From Ornithinibacillus sp047228935 (lineage in GTDB: Bacteria; Bacillota; Bacilli; Bacillales; Amphibacillaceae): a DNA stretch of 64,000 nt. The notes beneath the pieces were generated by a model. That model searched no databases. It saw only the letters and a list, made by a program, of their open reading frames with translations, and had not been told where the DNA came from. The stretch is from NCBI RefSeq assembly GCF_047228935.1, contig NZ_JBFEGG010000003.1, positions 490,138 through 554,137 on the forward strand. Direction: 5' to 3'. Position 1 is the first letter of the stretch, and each line of letters begins with the position of its first letter. Shown piece by piece: positions 41,969 through 51,232 of this stretch. Position numbers and translations under genes: made by a program.

Positions 41969-42901
41969 TTAGATGAAATAATATATTAATAAAGATAGAC
42001 CTAATAAAAATCCATAGATAGTATTCGTCTTTCCGGTTAATTTCATTGCAGGCATCATTTCTAAAGGTTCTGTTTTACCTTTAAATCCTTTGATAACTTT
42101 TGCAGCTGGAATAACAGCAATGAAGGTTACTAGGGACCATAGTGGTAAAATTCGAACAATAATGAAATAAGCAGTAAAGAAGAATGCAATTATAAATAGT
42201 AATCCAAGAAAACGAACAGCGTTTCTTCTACCAAGTAGAATAGCTAAAGTCCTTCTTCCGCCCTTTTTGTCACCATCTAAGTCTCGTATATTATTTGCTA
42301 GCATGATACATCCAATGAAAATGGCAATCGGTATAGAAATAAAGATAACTAGACTGTTTATTTCTCCTGTTTGGATATAGTAACTTATTCCAATAATAAC
42401 AGTACCCATGAAAAATCCAGAGAAAATCTCTCCAAATGGTGTAGTTGAAATTGGAAGAGGTCCACCAGTATATAGATAACCTAATAACATACACACGAGT
42501 CCAATTACTGCAATCCACCAGCTAGATACCATACAAATATAAATTCCAAGTAAGAGTGCGATACCATAAAAAAATAAAGCTAATCGTAATACAGTTTTTG
42601 GTTGAATACCGTCTCGTACAATGGTACCACCTATACCAACTGATTCTTCGGAGTCAAGTCCACGAACGTAATCATAGTATTCATTAAACATATTCGTTGC
42701 AGATTGAATTAACATAGATGCAACCAACATTGCTAGGAATATAACAATATTTATTCCATCTGTATTTAATGCAATCATCGTTCCAACAAAAACAGGAACA
42801 AAAGAAGCTGTTAATGTATGTGGTCTTAGTAATCTCCACCATACTTGAAAACCTTCACGTTCATTTAAGGCTTTTTTAATATAATCTTTATCTGCTTTCA
42901 T
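41969..42901 (-). CDS. menA: MenA, 1,4-dihydroxy-2-naphthoate polyprenyltransferase
   Basis: 310-residue membrane protein with eight or nine helices of the UbiA family; it attaches the polyprenyl chain to dihydroxynaphthoate. The first Asp-rich motif is in NMFNEYYDYVRGLD and the second in ANNIRDLDGDKKGGR, which bind prenyl diphosphate via Mg2+. I chose the ATG at 42901, preceded by AAGGGGAT; a frame extending to 42994 runs into the palindrome-array region and is implausible. It is divergent from menF. Confidence 0.95.
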   Translation of the reverse strand: MKADKDYIKKALNEREGFQVWWRLLRPHTLTASFVPVFVGTMIALNTDGINIVIFLAMLVASMLIQSATNMFNEYYDYVRGLDSEESVGIGGTIVRDGIQPKTVLRLALFFYGIALLLGIYICMVSSWWIAVIGLVCMLLGYLYTGGPLPISTTPFGEIFSGFFMGTVIIGISYYIQTGEINSLVIFISIPIAIFIGCIMLANNIRDLDGDKKGGRRTLAILLGRRNAVRFLGLLFIIAFFFTAYFIIVRILPLWSLVTFIAVIPAAKVIKGFKGKTEPLEMMPAMKLTGKTNTIYGFLLGLSLLIYYFI

Positions 42902-42980
42902 AGAATGTATCCCCTTATCTTTCAATATCATTATAAGTTTAGGCAAAAAGCAGTGGAGTGTCAACGAAGTAGGAAGGATA

Positions 42981-43193
42981 TGACAGATTTCCAAGTTTTA
43001 TTAGACGATAACGGGAAGATATGACAGAATTGTCTAATAGATAGCTGCTATTAGACATAGGAGATGAAAATCAAGCAGGAATGTCCAATAGAACGCTTCT
43101 ATTAGATAAAACCAAGAGATAAATGTTAGTAATGTCCAATAGTCAGGTTATATTGGACAAAATAAAAAAACGTATAACTAAGTTGTCTAATAT
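42981..43193. repeat. Tandem array of ~51-bp units each carrying a 10-7-10 palindrome
   Basis: Units start at 42981, 43031, 43082, 43133 and 43184, a spacing of 50, 51, 51 and 51 bases. Each begins with TGTCYAATAG, a 7-base spacer and CTATTRGACA. Units two to four are clear: 43031-43057 perfect, 43082-43108 one mismatch, 43133-43159 perfect bar the inner base. The first is degenerate and the last is a half copy. The 24-25 bases between palindromes are not conserved. It lies in the 432-base gap between menA and menF; nothing coding is seen there. Confidence 0.75.
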
Positions 43194-43333
43194 AACTTTA
43201 AATTAATGTAACGTCCGACTTCATATTGTCATGAGGTTAATTCTACATAGGTTAAGCACTAGATTTCTTGAGAAACTAGTCAAAAAGGAATAGAATATAG
43301 TTGGACTATGATGTATTTACGGAGGGTAATCAA

Positions 43334-44710
43334 ATGATTGAGATAAAAGAGGATACACTTGAATCTACTTTAATTAAAGCAATTCAAGGATTGAATCCCT
43401 CTGAAACTAAGCTAGTTAGTTATACTAAAAAAATCGCTAATGTTGATCCACTTCTGTTTTTTGAAGCGGGTAAATATTTACATATGAATCGTTCATTTTG
43501 GAAGAGTACTATTGATCAATTTACTTTAGTTGGAATTGGTACTGCTTATTCTATTCGGGAAGAGCATTCTAATCTTTTAAAAGAGAGATGGAATACATTA
43601 CAAAATCAGGCGATAATTAATAATCCTTTTAAAATTTCAGGAACTGGAATTGCTGCGATTGGGGGAATGGATTTTGATTCCCATAAACCGAGAACAGCAT
43701 TATGGGAAAGCTTTGCGTCCAATGAGTTAAGAGTTCCTACGTATATGTTAACGGTATGTGAAGAGGATACTTATTTGACCGTAAACGTTTACGTGGGTAG
43801 AGAAGAAGATCCTTTATCTTTAGCAGAAAAGCTTTCCGAAAATGAAACATTTTTATTATCACATACTGATATAGAAACGTATCAGCCAACAATAAAGCAA
43901 CAATTTGAAATCAATCCGGAAGAGTGGAAAAGGACTGTGAAGGCGGCCACTGAACATATATCCGCAGGGTCTACAAACAAAATTGTTTTAGCGCGAGAAT
44001 TACAGTTGCAATTAGCAAATAAGATACAACTTACTGGTGTAATTCGTGAGTTGATAGAGTCTCAGCCAACTAGCTATATTTTTGCTTTTGAACAAGGGGA
44101 TGATTGCTTTATTGGCGCTAGTCCTGAGCGTTTGGTAAAAGTGGAGAAAAACGACTTATTATCTACATGTTTAGCAGGTACTGCACCAAGAGGAAGTAAT
44201 GATTCAGAGGATGAAGAATTTGGCCATCAATTACTACATGATCAGAAAAATCTAGAAGAACATGATTTTGTAGTGCAGATGATAAGAACATCGTTAGAGG
44301 AATTTTGCAAGGAAATACAAGTACCTAATCAACCAGTTCTTTATAAACTAAGAAATTTACAGCACTTATATACACCGGTCCGAGGAAAGTTCAAACAGGG
44401 AAAAAGTATTTTGGATGTAATTGAAAAATTACATCCAACTCCTGCATTAGGAGGAGAACCACGTGAAGCAGCTATAGATTTTATTCGAGAAAATGAAATG
44501 CTTGATCGAGGTTGGTATGGTGCTCCTATAGGGTGGATTGATAGTAATGAGCACGGAGAATTTGCGGTCGCTATCCGCTCTGGTCTAATGAAAGGGAATA
44601 AAGCTTCCTTATTCGCTGGTTGTGGTGTCGTGAAGGATTCAGATCCGGAAGCAGAATATATAGAAACTGGAATAAAATTTTTACCGATGTTAAAAGTCCT
44701 AGGGGGATAA
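43334..44710 (+). CDS. menF: MenF, isochorismate synthase
   Basis: 458-residue chorismate-binding enzyme that converts chorismate to isochorismate, the first step of menaquinone synthesis. The C-terminal catalytic half has KIVLAREL, FIGASPERLVKV, LAGTAPRG, LHPTPALGGEPR and GWIDSNEHGEFAVAIRSGL, all typical. ATG 43334 lies about 7 bases after GGAGGG; upstream codons lack a ribosome site. First gene of menF-menD-menH-menB-menE; menD follows 6 bases later. Confidence 0.95.
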   Translation: MIEIKEDTLESTLIKAIQGLNPSETKLVSYTKKIANVDPLLFFEAGKYLHMNRSFWKSTIDQFTLVGIGTAYSIREEHSNLLKERWNTLQNQAIINNPFKISGTGIAAIGGMDFDSHKPRTALWESFASNELRVPTYMLTVCEEDTYLTVNVYVGREEDPLSLAEKLSENETFLLSHTDIETYQPTIKQQFEINPEEWKRTVKAATEHISAGSTNKIVLARELQLQLANKIQLTGVIRELIESQPTSYIFAFEQGDDCFIGASPERLVKVEKNDLLSTCLAGTAPRGSNDSEDEEFGHQLLHDQKNLEEHDFVVQMIRTSLEEFCKEIQVPNQPVLYKLRNLQHLYTPVRGKFKQGKSILDVIEKLHPTPALGGEPREAAIDFIRENEMLDRGWYGAPIGWIDSNEHGEFAVAIRSGLMKGNKASLFAGCGVVKDSDPEAEYIETGIKFLPMLKVLGG

Positions 44711-44716
44711 CTTTGA

Positions 44717-46462
44717 ATGAACCATGTTGAGAACTTAACCAGATATATTACTAACTTTGTAGATGAGCTTTCGAAAAGCGGCCTAACCGATGTCGTTATC
44801 TCACCGGGCTCCCGCTCAACACCATTAGCAATGACGTTTGCAGAGCATCCGGACATTAAAGAATGGATTGTTCTAGATGAACGTTCTGCGGCATTCTTTG
44901 GATTAGGGTTAGCAAAACAAACGAAACGTCCAGTTGCCTTAGTTTGTTCATCAGGAACCGCTGCTGCTAACTATTTTCCAGCCATTGTTGAAGCACATCA
45001 AAGTAGGGTACCTTTAATAGCTTTAACAGCAGATAGACCGCATGAATTACGGGATGTCGGTGCACCACAAGCCATTGATCAAATTAAACTATATGGTGAT
45101 TATGTAAAGAGCTTCCATGAGATGGCATTACCTGATGGATCTCCTAATTTGGTGCACTATGTTCGTACAAGAGCGGCCCGAGCAGTAAACGAATCACTTT
45201 CTGGAAATTCGGGTCCCGTTCATTTGAATTTTCCCTTCCGTGAACCGTTAATACCTGATTTTACCCTAGAGAATCTATGGGGAGAGCCAATACGTGAACC
45301 ATTCACACTATTGCATGAGGGAATAAAGAAACTTCCAGATGGATTCATAAAGTACTTCGCAGAAAAAATATCCACAAGTAAAAAAGGGGTTATTGTATGC
45401 GGGCCACAAGTGGATGAGGAAATTGCTGAAGCGATAGCCATACTAGCTGAATCGTTAGGGTTACCAGTTTTAGCGGATCCTCTTTCACAAGTAAGAACTG
45501 GAACTCATTCTACAAGCAATATTATTGATGGTTACGATGCATTTTTAAGAAATGAAAAAATAAGGAAAGCACTAAAGCCAGATTATATTCTTCGCTTTGG
45601 AGCAATGCCTGTTTCAAAAGCTTATTTATTTTATTTAAAAGATAATCCAGATGTAAATCAATATGTGGTAGAACATCATGAGGGATATAGAGAACCGGTG
45701 GGAAACCCAACGGAATTTATTCTAACTGACCCTATCTCGTTTTGTACTGATTTAGTAGAAGTAGGTTCAATAATAAAGTCGGATGAATCAGAATGGCTAA
45801 ATCAATGGAAAACGATAAATAATATAGCTACAACGCATATTGAAAATATTTCGGATGGGGCTCTAACAGAAGGGGAAGCGGTTAAACAGCTAGTTGAAGT
45901 AATCCCTGAACATAGTAGCTTATTTGTAGGAAATAGTATGGCTATACGAGATGTAGATACCTTTTTATTAACAGGTAAGAAAAAACTTACCCTATTAGCT
46001 AATCGTGGAGCAAATGGAATTGATGGAATCGTATCAAGTGGAGCTGGGGCAGCAGCATCAGGACAATCGGTGACCTTATTATTAGGTGATCTTTCCTTTT
46101 ATCATGATATGAATGGTTTACTAGCTGTAAAGCATTATAACTTAAATATGACGATACTAGTAGTAAATAATAATGGTGGTGGCATCTTTTCGTTCTTACC
46201 ACAAGCTTCTAATGAAAAACATTTTGAGGCATTGTTTGGAACCCCATTAAACATTGAATTCAAAAAAGCAATAGACATGTACGGAGGTTTCTATCATCAT
46301 CCGACAACTGCCGCTGAATTAAAAGAAGCGTTAATGACAAGTTATCGCGAAGAAGGACTATCTGTTGTGGAAGTGAAAACAGACAGAACAGAAAATCTCC
46401 ACTGGCATAGAAAACTGTGGAATGAAATTGAAGAAGAAATAATAAAGTCGGTGGTTAAGTGA
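44717..46462 (+). CDS. menD: MenD, SEPHCHC synthase
   Basis: 581-residue ThDP enzyme that joins isochorismate and 2-oxoglutarate to 2-succinyl-5-enolpyruvyl-6-hydroxy-3-cyclohexene-1-carboxylate. SPGSRSTPLAM near residue 31, the catalytic Glu in VLDERSAAFFGLGLA, and the ThDP/Mg2+ region LLGDLSFYHDMNGL with VNNNGGGIFSFLP are present. ATG 44717 is 10 bases after AGGGGG. Its stop overlaps the GTG of menH by four bases (GTGA), so the two are coupled. Confidence 0.96.
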   Translation: MNHVENLTRYITNFVDELSKSGLTDVVISPGSRSTPLAMTFAEHPDIKEWIVLDERSAAFFGLGLAKQTKRPVALVCSSGTAAANYFPAIVEAHQSRVPLIALTADRPHELRDVGAPQAIDQIKLYGDYVKSFHEMALPDGSPNLVHYVRTRAARAVNESLSGNSGPVHLNFPFREPLIPDFTLENLWGEPIREPFTLLHEGIKKLPDGFIKYFAEKISTSKKGVIVCGPQVDEEIAEAIAILAESLGLPVLADPLSQVRTGTHSTSNIIDGYDAFLRNEKIRKALKPDYILRFGAMPVSKAYLFYLKDNPDVNQYVVEHHEGYREPVGNPTEFILTDPISFCTDLVEVGSIIKSDESEWLNQWKTINNIATTHIENISDGALTEGEAVKQLVEVIPEHSSLFVGNSMAIRDVDTFLLTGKKKLTLLANRGANGIDGIVSSGAGAAASGQSVTLLLGDLSFYHDMNGLLAVKHYNLNMTILVVNNNGGGIFSFLPQASNEKHFEALFGTPLNIEFKKAIDMYGGFYHHPTTAAELKEALMTSYREEGLSVVEVKTDRTENLHWHRKLWNEIEEEIIKSVVK

Positions 46463-47268
46463 GAGCCGAGATAAGAAATGCTAGTTATTGGTATGAAGTA
46501 TATGGTGAAGGTGAAACAATCGTTTTGTTGCATGGATTCACCGGTAGTACAAAGACTTGGAGCAAGTTTATAGACACCTATCAATCCCAATTTAAAATTA
46601 TTGTCATTGATTTACCTGGCCATGGTAAAACCGTTACACCTTCCATTATTTCAATGGAACAGTGCTGTCATGATATTCATGCTATTTTAACTGAAATAGG
46701 TGTGGAAGCTTTTCATTTAGTAGGCTATTCCATGGGTGGAAGAACTGCGCTTTCCTATGGTATGCTTTATCCGGACAGGATTAAATCACTCGTATTAGAA
46801 AGTGCATCACCAGGCTTAAAAACAAAGGAAGAGCGAAATACTCGAATAGCTAATGATGAAAATTTAGCAAGGATGATTGAGCAAGACGGAATAGAAGCCT
46901 TTATTAATTTTTGGGAAAACATTCCGTTATTCCAGTCACAACAAAAATTATCCGATGCTAAAAAAGAGGCACTTCGAATTGAGAGACTATCTCATACGAA
47001 AGAAGGTCTAATAATATCTTTAAAAGGCATGGGGACAGGCAGCCAGACTAGTTGGTGGAATGCTTTATCCAATTTTGAAAAGCCAGTATTATTAATTGTT
47101 GGTGAGATGGATAAAAAATTTATGAGTATAAATAAAGAAATGAATAAAGCCTTTCAGAATAGTGATATATTTGTCTGTAATAATGTCGGACATGCAATTC
47201 ATGTGGAAGTACCAGAGTTTTTTGGTAAAATAGTAGAGGAGTTTGTTTTAAAGATTTCCAATACATAG
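46459..47268 (+). CDS. menH: MenH, SHCHC synthase (alpha/beta hydrolase)
   Basis: 269-residue alpha/beta hydrolase that eliminates pyruvate from the MenD product. LLHGFTGSTKTW forms the oxyanion region, GYSMGGR carries nucleophile Ser91, and VGHAIHVEVPEFF holds the catalytic His. Start GTG 46459 overlaps the menD stop; no strong ribosome site is visible, so it probably relies on coupling. The next gene, menB, begins 19 bases after the stop with its own strong site. Confidence 0.92.
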   Translation: MRAEIRNASYWYEVYGEGETIVLLHGFTGSTKTWSKFIDTYQSQFKIIVIDLPGHGKTVTPSIISMEQCCHDIHAILTEIGVEAFHLVGYSMGGRTALSYGMLYPDRIKSLVLESASPGLKTKEERNTRIANDENLARMIEQDGIEAFINFWENIPLFQSQQKLSDAKKEALRIERLSHTKEGLIISLKGMGTGSQTSWWNALSNFEKPVLLIVGEMDKKFMSINKEMNKAFQNSDIFVCNNVGHAIHVEVPEFFGKIVEEFVLKISNT

Positions 47269-47287
47269 CAATTAAAGGAGGAGTACC

Positions 47288-48106
47288 ATGACTGTACAAT
47301 GGGAAAAAGTTAGAGATTACGAAGAAATAATCTATGAAAAATATAATGGTATTGCGAAAGTTACCATTAATAGACCAGAAAAGCGTAATGCATTTACGCC
47401 ACTTACTGTAAATGAAATGATTGATGCTTTTGCAGATGCTCGTGATGATTCATCTGTAGGTGTAATTATTTTAACTGGTGCAGGAGATTTAGCATTTTGT
47501 TCTGGTGGGGACCAATCAGTTCGTGGACATGGAGGATACGTTGGTAATGACCAAATTCCACGTTTAAACGTACTAGATTTACAACGATTAATCCGTACGA
47601 TTCCAAAACCAGTAATCGCAATGGTTGCAGGTTACGCTATTGGCGGTGGACATGTTCTTCATGTCGTATGTGATTTAACAATCGCTGCAGATAATGCAAG
47701 ATTTGGACAAACTGGTCCAAAAGTAGGAAGCTTTGATGCGGGTTACGGTGCTGGATTATTGGCTGAAATGGTTGGCCAAAAACGTGCTCGTGAAATTTGG
47801 TACTTATGCCGTCAGTATAATGCGGAAGAAGCTTATGAAATGGGATTAGTTAACAAAGTAGTTCCATTAGAAAATTTAGAGGAAGAAACTTTACAATGGT
47901 GTTATGAAATTCTAGAAAAATCACCAACTGCATTACGTTTCCTAAAGGCTTCATTCAATGCTGCGACAGATGGTTTAGCAGGGTTACAACAAATGGGTGG
48001 AGATGCAACACTTCTTTACTATACAACAGATGAAGCAAAAGAAGGAAGAGACGCTTTCAAAGAAAAAAGAAAGCCAGACTTCGGTCAATTCCCACGTTTC
48101 CCTTGA
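47288..48106 (+). CDS. menB: MenB, 1,4-dihydroxy-2-naphthoyl-CoA synthase
   Basis: 272-residue crotonase-fold enzyme that closes the second ring of menaquinone. CSGGDQSVRGHGGY and AGYAIGGGHVLHVVCDLTIA form the oxyanion hole, KVGSFDAGYGAG is the MenB-specific active-site loop, and the C-terminus EKRKPDFGQFPRFP is diagnostic. AAAGGAGG precedes ATG 47288. A strong terminator lies between this gene and menE. Confidence 0.97.
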   Translation: MTVQWEKVRDYEEIIYEKYNGIAKVTINRPEKRNAFTPLTVNEMIDAFADARDDSSVGVIILTGAGDLAFCSGGDQSVRGHGGYVGNDQIPRLNVLDLQRLIRTIPKPVIAMVAGYAIGGGHVLHVVCDLTIAADNARFGQTGPKVGSFDAGYGAGLLAEMVGQKRAREIWYLCRQYNAEEAYEMGLVNKVVPLENLEEETLQWCYEILEKSPTALRFLKASFNAATDGLAGLQQMGGDATLLYYTTDEAKEGRDAFKEKRKPDFGQFPRFP

Positions 48107-48144
48107 TTTAGTAAGGAATATGATCTTATGAGATAAGTTTACTT

Positions 48145-48178
48145 AAAAACCTTTGCTTTAAAGAGCAAAGGTTTTTCT
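48145..48178 (+). terminator. Terminator between menB and menE
   Basis: AAAAACCTTTGCT/AGCAAAGGTTTTT stem of 13 pairs, 5-base loop, T-rich tail. It would lower or gate menE expression from the men transcript. Confidence 0.85.
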
Positions 48179-48194
48179 TTCAAGAGGTGATTGT

Positions 48195-49649
48195 ATGGCG
48201 GAAATAATTCCACACTGGTTAACGAAGCAAGCATATCTTTCTCCAAACCAACCGGCAATTGAAACGGTCAACGGTTCGACTTTAACCTTTTCTGAATTAA
48301 TGAGACAAAGTCAAGACCTTGCTAAACGTTTAGCAAATCTTGGAATCAGTAATGGAACTCATGTAGGAGTATTATCTAATAATAATACTACGATGATTTT
48401 AGTCATTCATGCGCTTAGCTATCTCGGTGCTGTTTGCGTACTATTAAACACAAGACTAACCCCAGATGAATTAAACTACCAAATTCATGACGCAGAAGTG
48501 GAAATGGTTATTAGTCAAGATGAATTATTGGATAAGGCTAATCAGTTAAAGGTAAAACAAGTAAAAGGATTTTCAGAAGTAAGGAAGGAAGCCCAGTTAG
48601 AGGTCCAACTTGTTTCTGAAATTAATTTAGATGACCCGTTTACTATCATTTATACTTCAGGAACAACAGGGTTTCCAAAAGGGGTCATACATACATATGG
48701 TAATCATTGGTGGAGTGCTATTGGTTCTGTATTAAACTTAGGGTTATCAAATAAAGATAAATGGTTAGCAGTACTTCCGTATTTTCATGTTGGAGGACTA
48801 TCTATTTTCATGAAAAGTGTTATTTATGGTATGCCAGTATACTTAGTGGAAAAGTTCAATGAACAAATAGTACTTGATGCCATTATGAATCGTGGTGTTA
48901 CGATTGCTTCCGTTGTAACAGTGATGGTTCAACGCATATTGGAAGTTCTTGGACAAAATCACTTTCCAACCCATTTTCGTTGTATGTTACTTGGTGGCGG
49001 ACCAGCTCCAGTTCCGTTATTAGAACAAGCGAATGATAGAAGGATTCCGATTTTTCAATCGTTTGGAATGACAGAAACCTCTTCCCAAATTGTGACATTG
49101 AGCCCAAGGGATGCACTGAAAAAGATAGGTTCAGCTGGTAAACCATTATTCCCTGCGCAAGTTCAGATAATGGGTGCTGATTCAAGCGGGATTGGTGAAA
49201 TCTTCGTTAAAGGACCAATGGTCACGAATGGATATTTTAATAACCAAGAAGCGAATGAACGAAGCTTTCAAGAAGGTTGGCTAGCTACTGGTGATTTAGG
49301 TTACCTAGATGAAGAAGGTTTTCTTTATGTCGTAGACCGTAGAAAAGATTTAATTATTTCTGGTGGGGAAAATATATATCCATCTGAAATTGAAAGTGTT
49401 TTATCTGCTTGTAACGGAGTGAGAGAAGTAGGGGTTACGGGTAAACCAGATGTATATTGGGGAGAAATTCCAATTGCTTTTATTGTACGATCCACGGAAA
49501 AAATAAACGAAGAAGATATATTACAATTCGCAGAGAAACATTTAGCCCGATATAAACTACCCAAGGAAATTTATTTTGTCGGTGAATTACCTAGAAATGC
49601 TTCGAATAAGCTAGTGCGAAGTATGTTATTGGACTTACTGGAGAAATAA
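48195..49649 (+). CDS. menE: MenE, o-succinylbenzoate-CoA ligase
   Basis: 484-residue ANL-superfamily ligase that activates o-succinylbenzoate to its CoA ester. AMP-binding YTSGTTGFPKG, GGGPAPVP, FGMTETSSQIV, and the hinge region DRRKDLIISGGENIYPSEIE are present; the C-terminal catalytic Lys lies in NASNKLVR. AGAGGTG precedes ATG 48195. menC (o-succinylbenzoate synthase), which makes its substrate and follows menE in B. subtilis, is not in this window. Confidence 0.94.
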   Translation: MAEIIPHWLTKQAYLSPNQPAIETVNGSTLTFSELMRQSQDLAKRLANLGISNGTHVGVLSNNNTTMILVIHALSYLGAVCVLLNTRLTPDELNYQIHDAEVEMVISQDELLDKANQLKVKQVKGFSEVRKEAQLEVQLVSEINLDDPFTIIYTSGTTGFPKGVIHTYGNHWWSAIGSVLNLGLSNKDKWLAVLPYFHVGGLSIFMKSVIYGMPVYLVEKFNEQIVLDAIMNRGVTIASVVTVMVQRILEVLGQNHFPTHFRCMLLGGGPAPVPLLEQANDRRIPIFQSFGMTETSSQIVTLSPRDALKKIGSAGKPLFPAQVQIMGADSSGIGEIFVKGPMVTNGYFNNQEANERSFQEGWLATGDLGYLDEEGFLYVVDRRKDLIISGGENIYPSEIESVLSACNGVREVGVTGKPDVYWGEIPIAFIVRSTEKINEEDILQFAEKHLARYKLPKEIYFVGELPRNASNKLVRSMLLDLLEK

Positions 49650-49710
49650 AGATTTTCTTCATACATGCTTTTCTAATTTTAAGACAGATTAAAGTTAGGA
49701 GGTGTTTGTT

Positions 49711-50031
49711 ATGGAGAAGAAGACTTATTATGTTGAAATTGGCAGTGGTGAAATATCGCAAATTAAGTACCAAAATAATGATAGTTTTACGATTCATGCA
49801 ACAGATGAAGAGGTAGCGTTGTTACGTGCTAAATTAGCGAATATGCATGATGCTTCTTATAATAGTTTCTGGAGAGCACATGTACCAATTATGCCGTATC
49901 ATAATGATAAAGCAAACGATAGCTATGATTCGGAAATGGTGGAAGTCTATCAGATGTTACATGATTTAGGTGATGAAACCACGAAAAATCATATTGAAAA
50001 TATCGGAATTTTAGATGATAATCATATATAA
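49711..50031 (+). CDS. Small conserved-looking cytosolic protein, 106 residues
   Basis: Soluble acidic protein with a beta-rich N-terminal half (TYYVEIGSGEISQI, DSFTIHATDEEVALL) and a helical end; SFWRAHVPIMPYHND in the middle looks like a conserved core. I do not recognise a function. AGGAGG lies 8 bases before ATG 49711. It has its own terminator and stands between the men operon and ytkD. Confidence 0.75.
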   Translation: MEKKTYYVEIGSGEISQIKYQNNDSFTIHATDEEVALLRAKLANMHDASYNSFWRAHVPIMPYHNDKANDSYDSEMVEVYQMLHDLGDETTKNHIENIGILDDNHI

Positions 50032-50039
50032 AATAGAGT

Positions 50040-50071
50040 AGGAATAGGATATATTATCTTATTCCTTTTTC
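50040..50071 (+). terminator. Terminator after the 106-residue protein gene
   Basis: AGGAATAGGATA/TATCTTATTCCT stem with one mismatch and T5. Confidence 0.78.
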
Positions 50072-50136
50072 ATTGTTTACGACAGGTAGATTAAAGGGAA
50101 TAGTAATACTAGAAGTTAGTAGGAGGTAATAGAACT

Positions 50137-50640
50137 ATGAAAATAAGGTTTATTCTAGTTGCAATTTGTATATTCATCGCTTTAATCCTACCAACAGTGG
50201 CAAATTCAGAAAAGGAAATACTAGAAGTCGGACAAGAGCAGAAGGAAATACCCCGAGATATTTCATACAATGAAATCGTACAGTTGACGGATGGATTTCT
50301 CAGTACACTTATTCAAGAAACAGATAAAGATTATCGAGTATTAAAGTATCAGGATAAAGCTTCTATCATAGACGCTTTCAAACATATAACTACTGAAGAT
50401 GTTGTAAAAGCATATGTCGATTATTATTTTTATGAAGAGAATGGGGGGCTATATTTAGTTCCAACAGAAACTCCACCATGGTTTAATAAACAGAATGAGT
50501 ATGATGTGGTACAATTAGAAAAGAATAAGTTCTTGGTGAAGCAGGAGAATGAATCCGAACTTTATGGTGAGTACCGAATTGAAATGGAATTTACTTATAC
50601 AGGCCAAGACTGGAAAATTACAAAAATAACACATCTATGA
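50137..50640 (+). CDS. Secreted hypothetical protein, 167 residues
   Basis: Signal peptide at residues 1-23 (hydrophobic ILVAICIFIALILP, cleavage likely after ANS). The mature part has a helical segment (ISYNEIVQLTDGFLSTLIQ) and ends in a beta-rich stretch (YRIEMEFTYTGQDWKITKITHL) that recalls NTF2-like folds. Function not recognised. GGAGG precedes ATG 50137. ytkD follows 25 bases downstream, possibly on the same transcript. Confidence 0.75.
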   Translation: MKIRFILVAICIFIALILPTVANSEKEILEVGQEQKEIPRDISYNEIVQLTDGFLSTLIQETDKDYRVLKYQDKASIIDAFKHITTEDVVKAYVDYYFYEENGGLYLVPTETPPWFNKQNEYDVVQLEKNKFLVKQENESELYGEYRIEMEFTYTGQDWKITKITHL

Positions 50641-50665
50641 AGAATAGGTTAAAGGTAGCTGACAT

Positions 50666-51133
50666 ATGTTTACATTTCGAGATTTTTATCATAATGAGAT
50701 TCGCTTCTCATTCCAAGACCATCCTTTCTCAAAGGAACCAAAGCATGTTTGGGTCATTTGTAGATATGAAGAGAAATGGCTTTTGACTAAACATAAAGAT
50801 AGGGGATTGGAGTTTCCAGGTGGAAAGGTAGAAGAAGGAGAATCTGCTGAAGAAGCGGCTCATCGTGAGGTAATGGAAGAAACGGGAGGCATTATAGAAT
50901 GCCTAGAATATTTAGGGCAATTTCATGTTGCGGGTAAGGCGGATCATGTAATTAAAAATGTTTATTTTGCTGAAGTAAAGACACTTGAAAAGCAAACTAG
51001 CTATTACGAAACAGAAGGGCCAGTACTCTTAGATGAAATACCTAAAAATGTGAAATCAAATAAAAAATATAGTTTTATTATGAAAGATGATGTATTGACT
51101 TATTGTTTAAAAAAATTATCTGAAAACGAATAA
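50666..51133 (+). CDS. ytkD: YtkD, Nudix nucleoside triphosphatase
   Basis: 155-residue cytosolic Nudix hydrolase. The Nudix box runs from residue 53, with the pattern G-x5-E-x7-REVMEETGG fulfilled. B. subtilis YtkD hydrolyses oxidised nucleotides such as 8-oxo-dGTP and protects from mutation; the location after the men genes is the same. AAAGGTAG lies before ATG 50666. A terminator follows. Confidence 0.9.
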   Translation: MFTFRDFYHNEIRFSFQDHPFSKEPKHVWVICRYEEKWLLTKHKDRGLEFPGGKVEEGESAEEAAHREVMEETGGIIECLEYLGQFHVAGKADHVIKNVYFAEVKTLEKQTSYYETEGPVLLDEIPKNVKSNKKYSFIMKDDVLTYCLKKLSENE

Positions 51134-51158
51134 CACCTCAGTTTTGAGGTGTTATTTT
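51132..51158 (+). terminator. Terminator after ytkD
   Basis: AACACCTCA/TGAGGTGTT stem with a short loop and TATTTT tail; overlaps the ytkD stop codon. Confidence 0.78.
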
Positions 51159-51232
51159 ATAAGTATATACATTGATTATTACTATTGTTTGATATCTTAA
51201 TTAAGATGATATTTCTTAAGGTGGTACATAAA

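Noticed and set aside
42902..42994. Extended N-terminus of MenA
   Set aside because: The extra 31 residues have no ribosome site and run toward the palindrome array; the ATG at 42901 has AAGGGG and begins the normal family sequence.
42981..43193. CRISPR-like layout (27-bp repeat, ~24-bp spacer)
   Set aside because: Repeat arms vary between units, the repeat itself is a full palindrome with a variable centre, spacers are short, and no cas gene is nearby.
44341..44856. 171-codon frame on the minus strand across menF and menD
   Set aside because: Lies wholly antisense to two well-supported genes; low complexity rich in Ser/Pro, no ribosome site.
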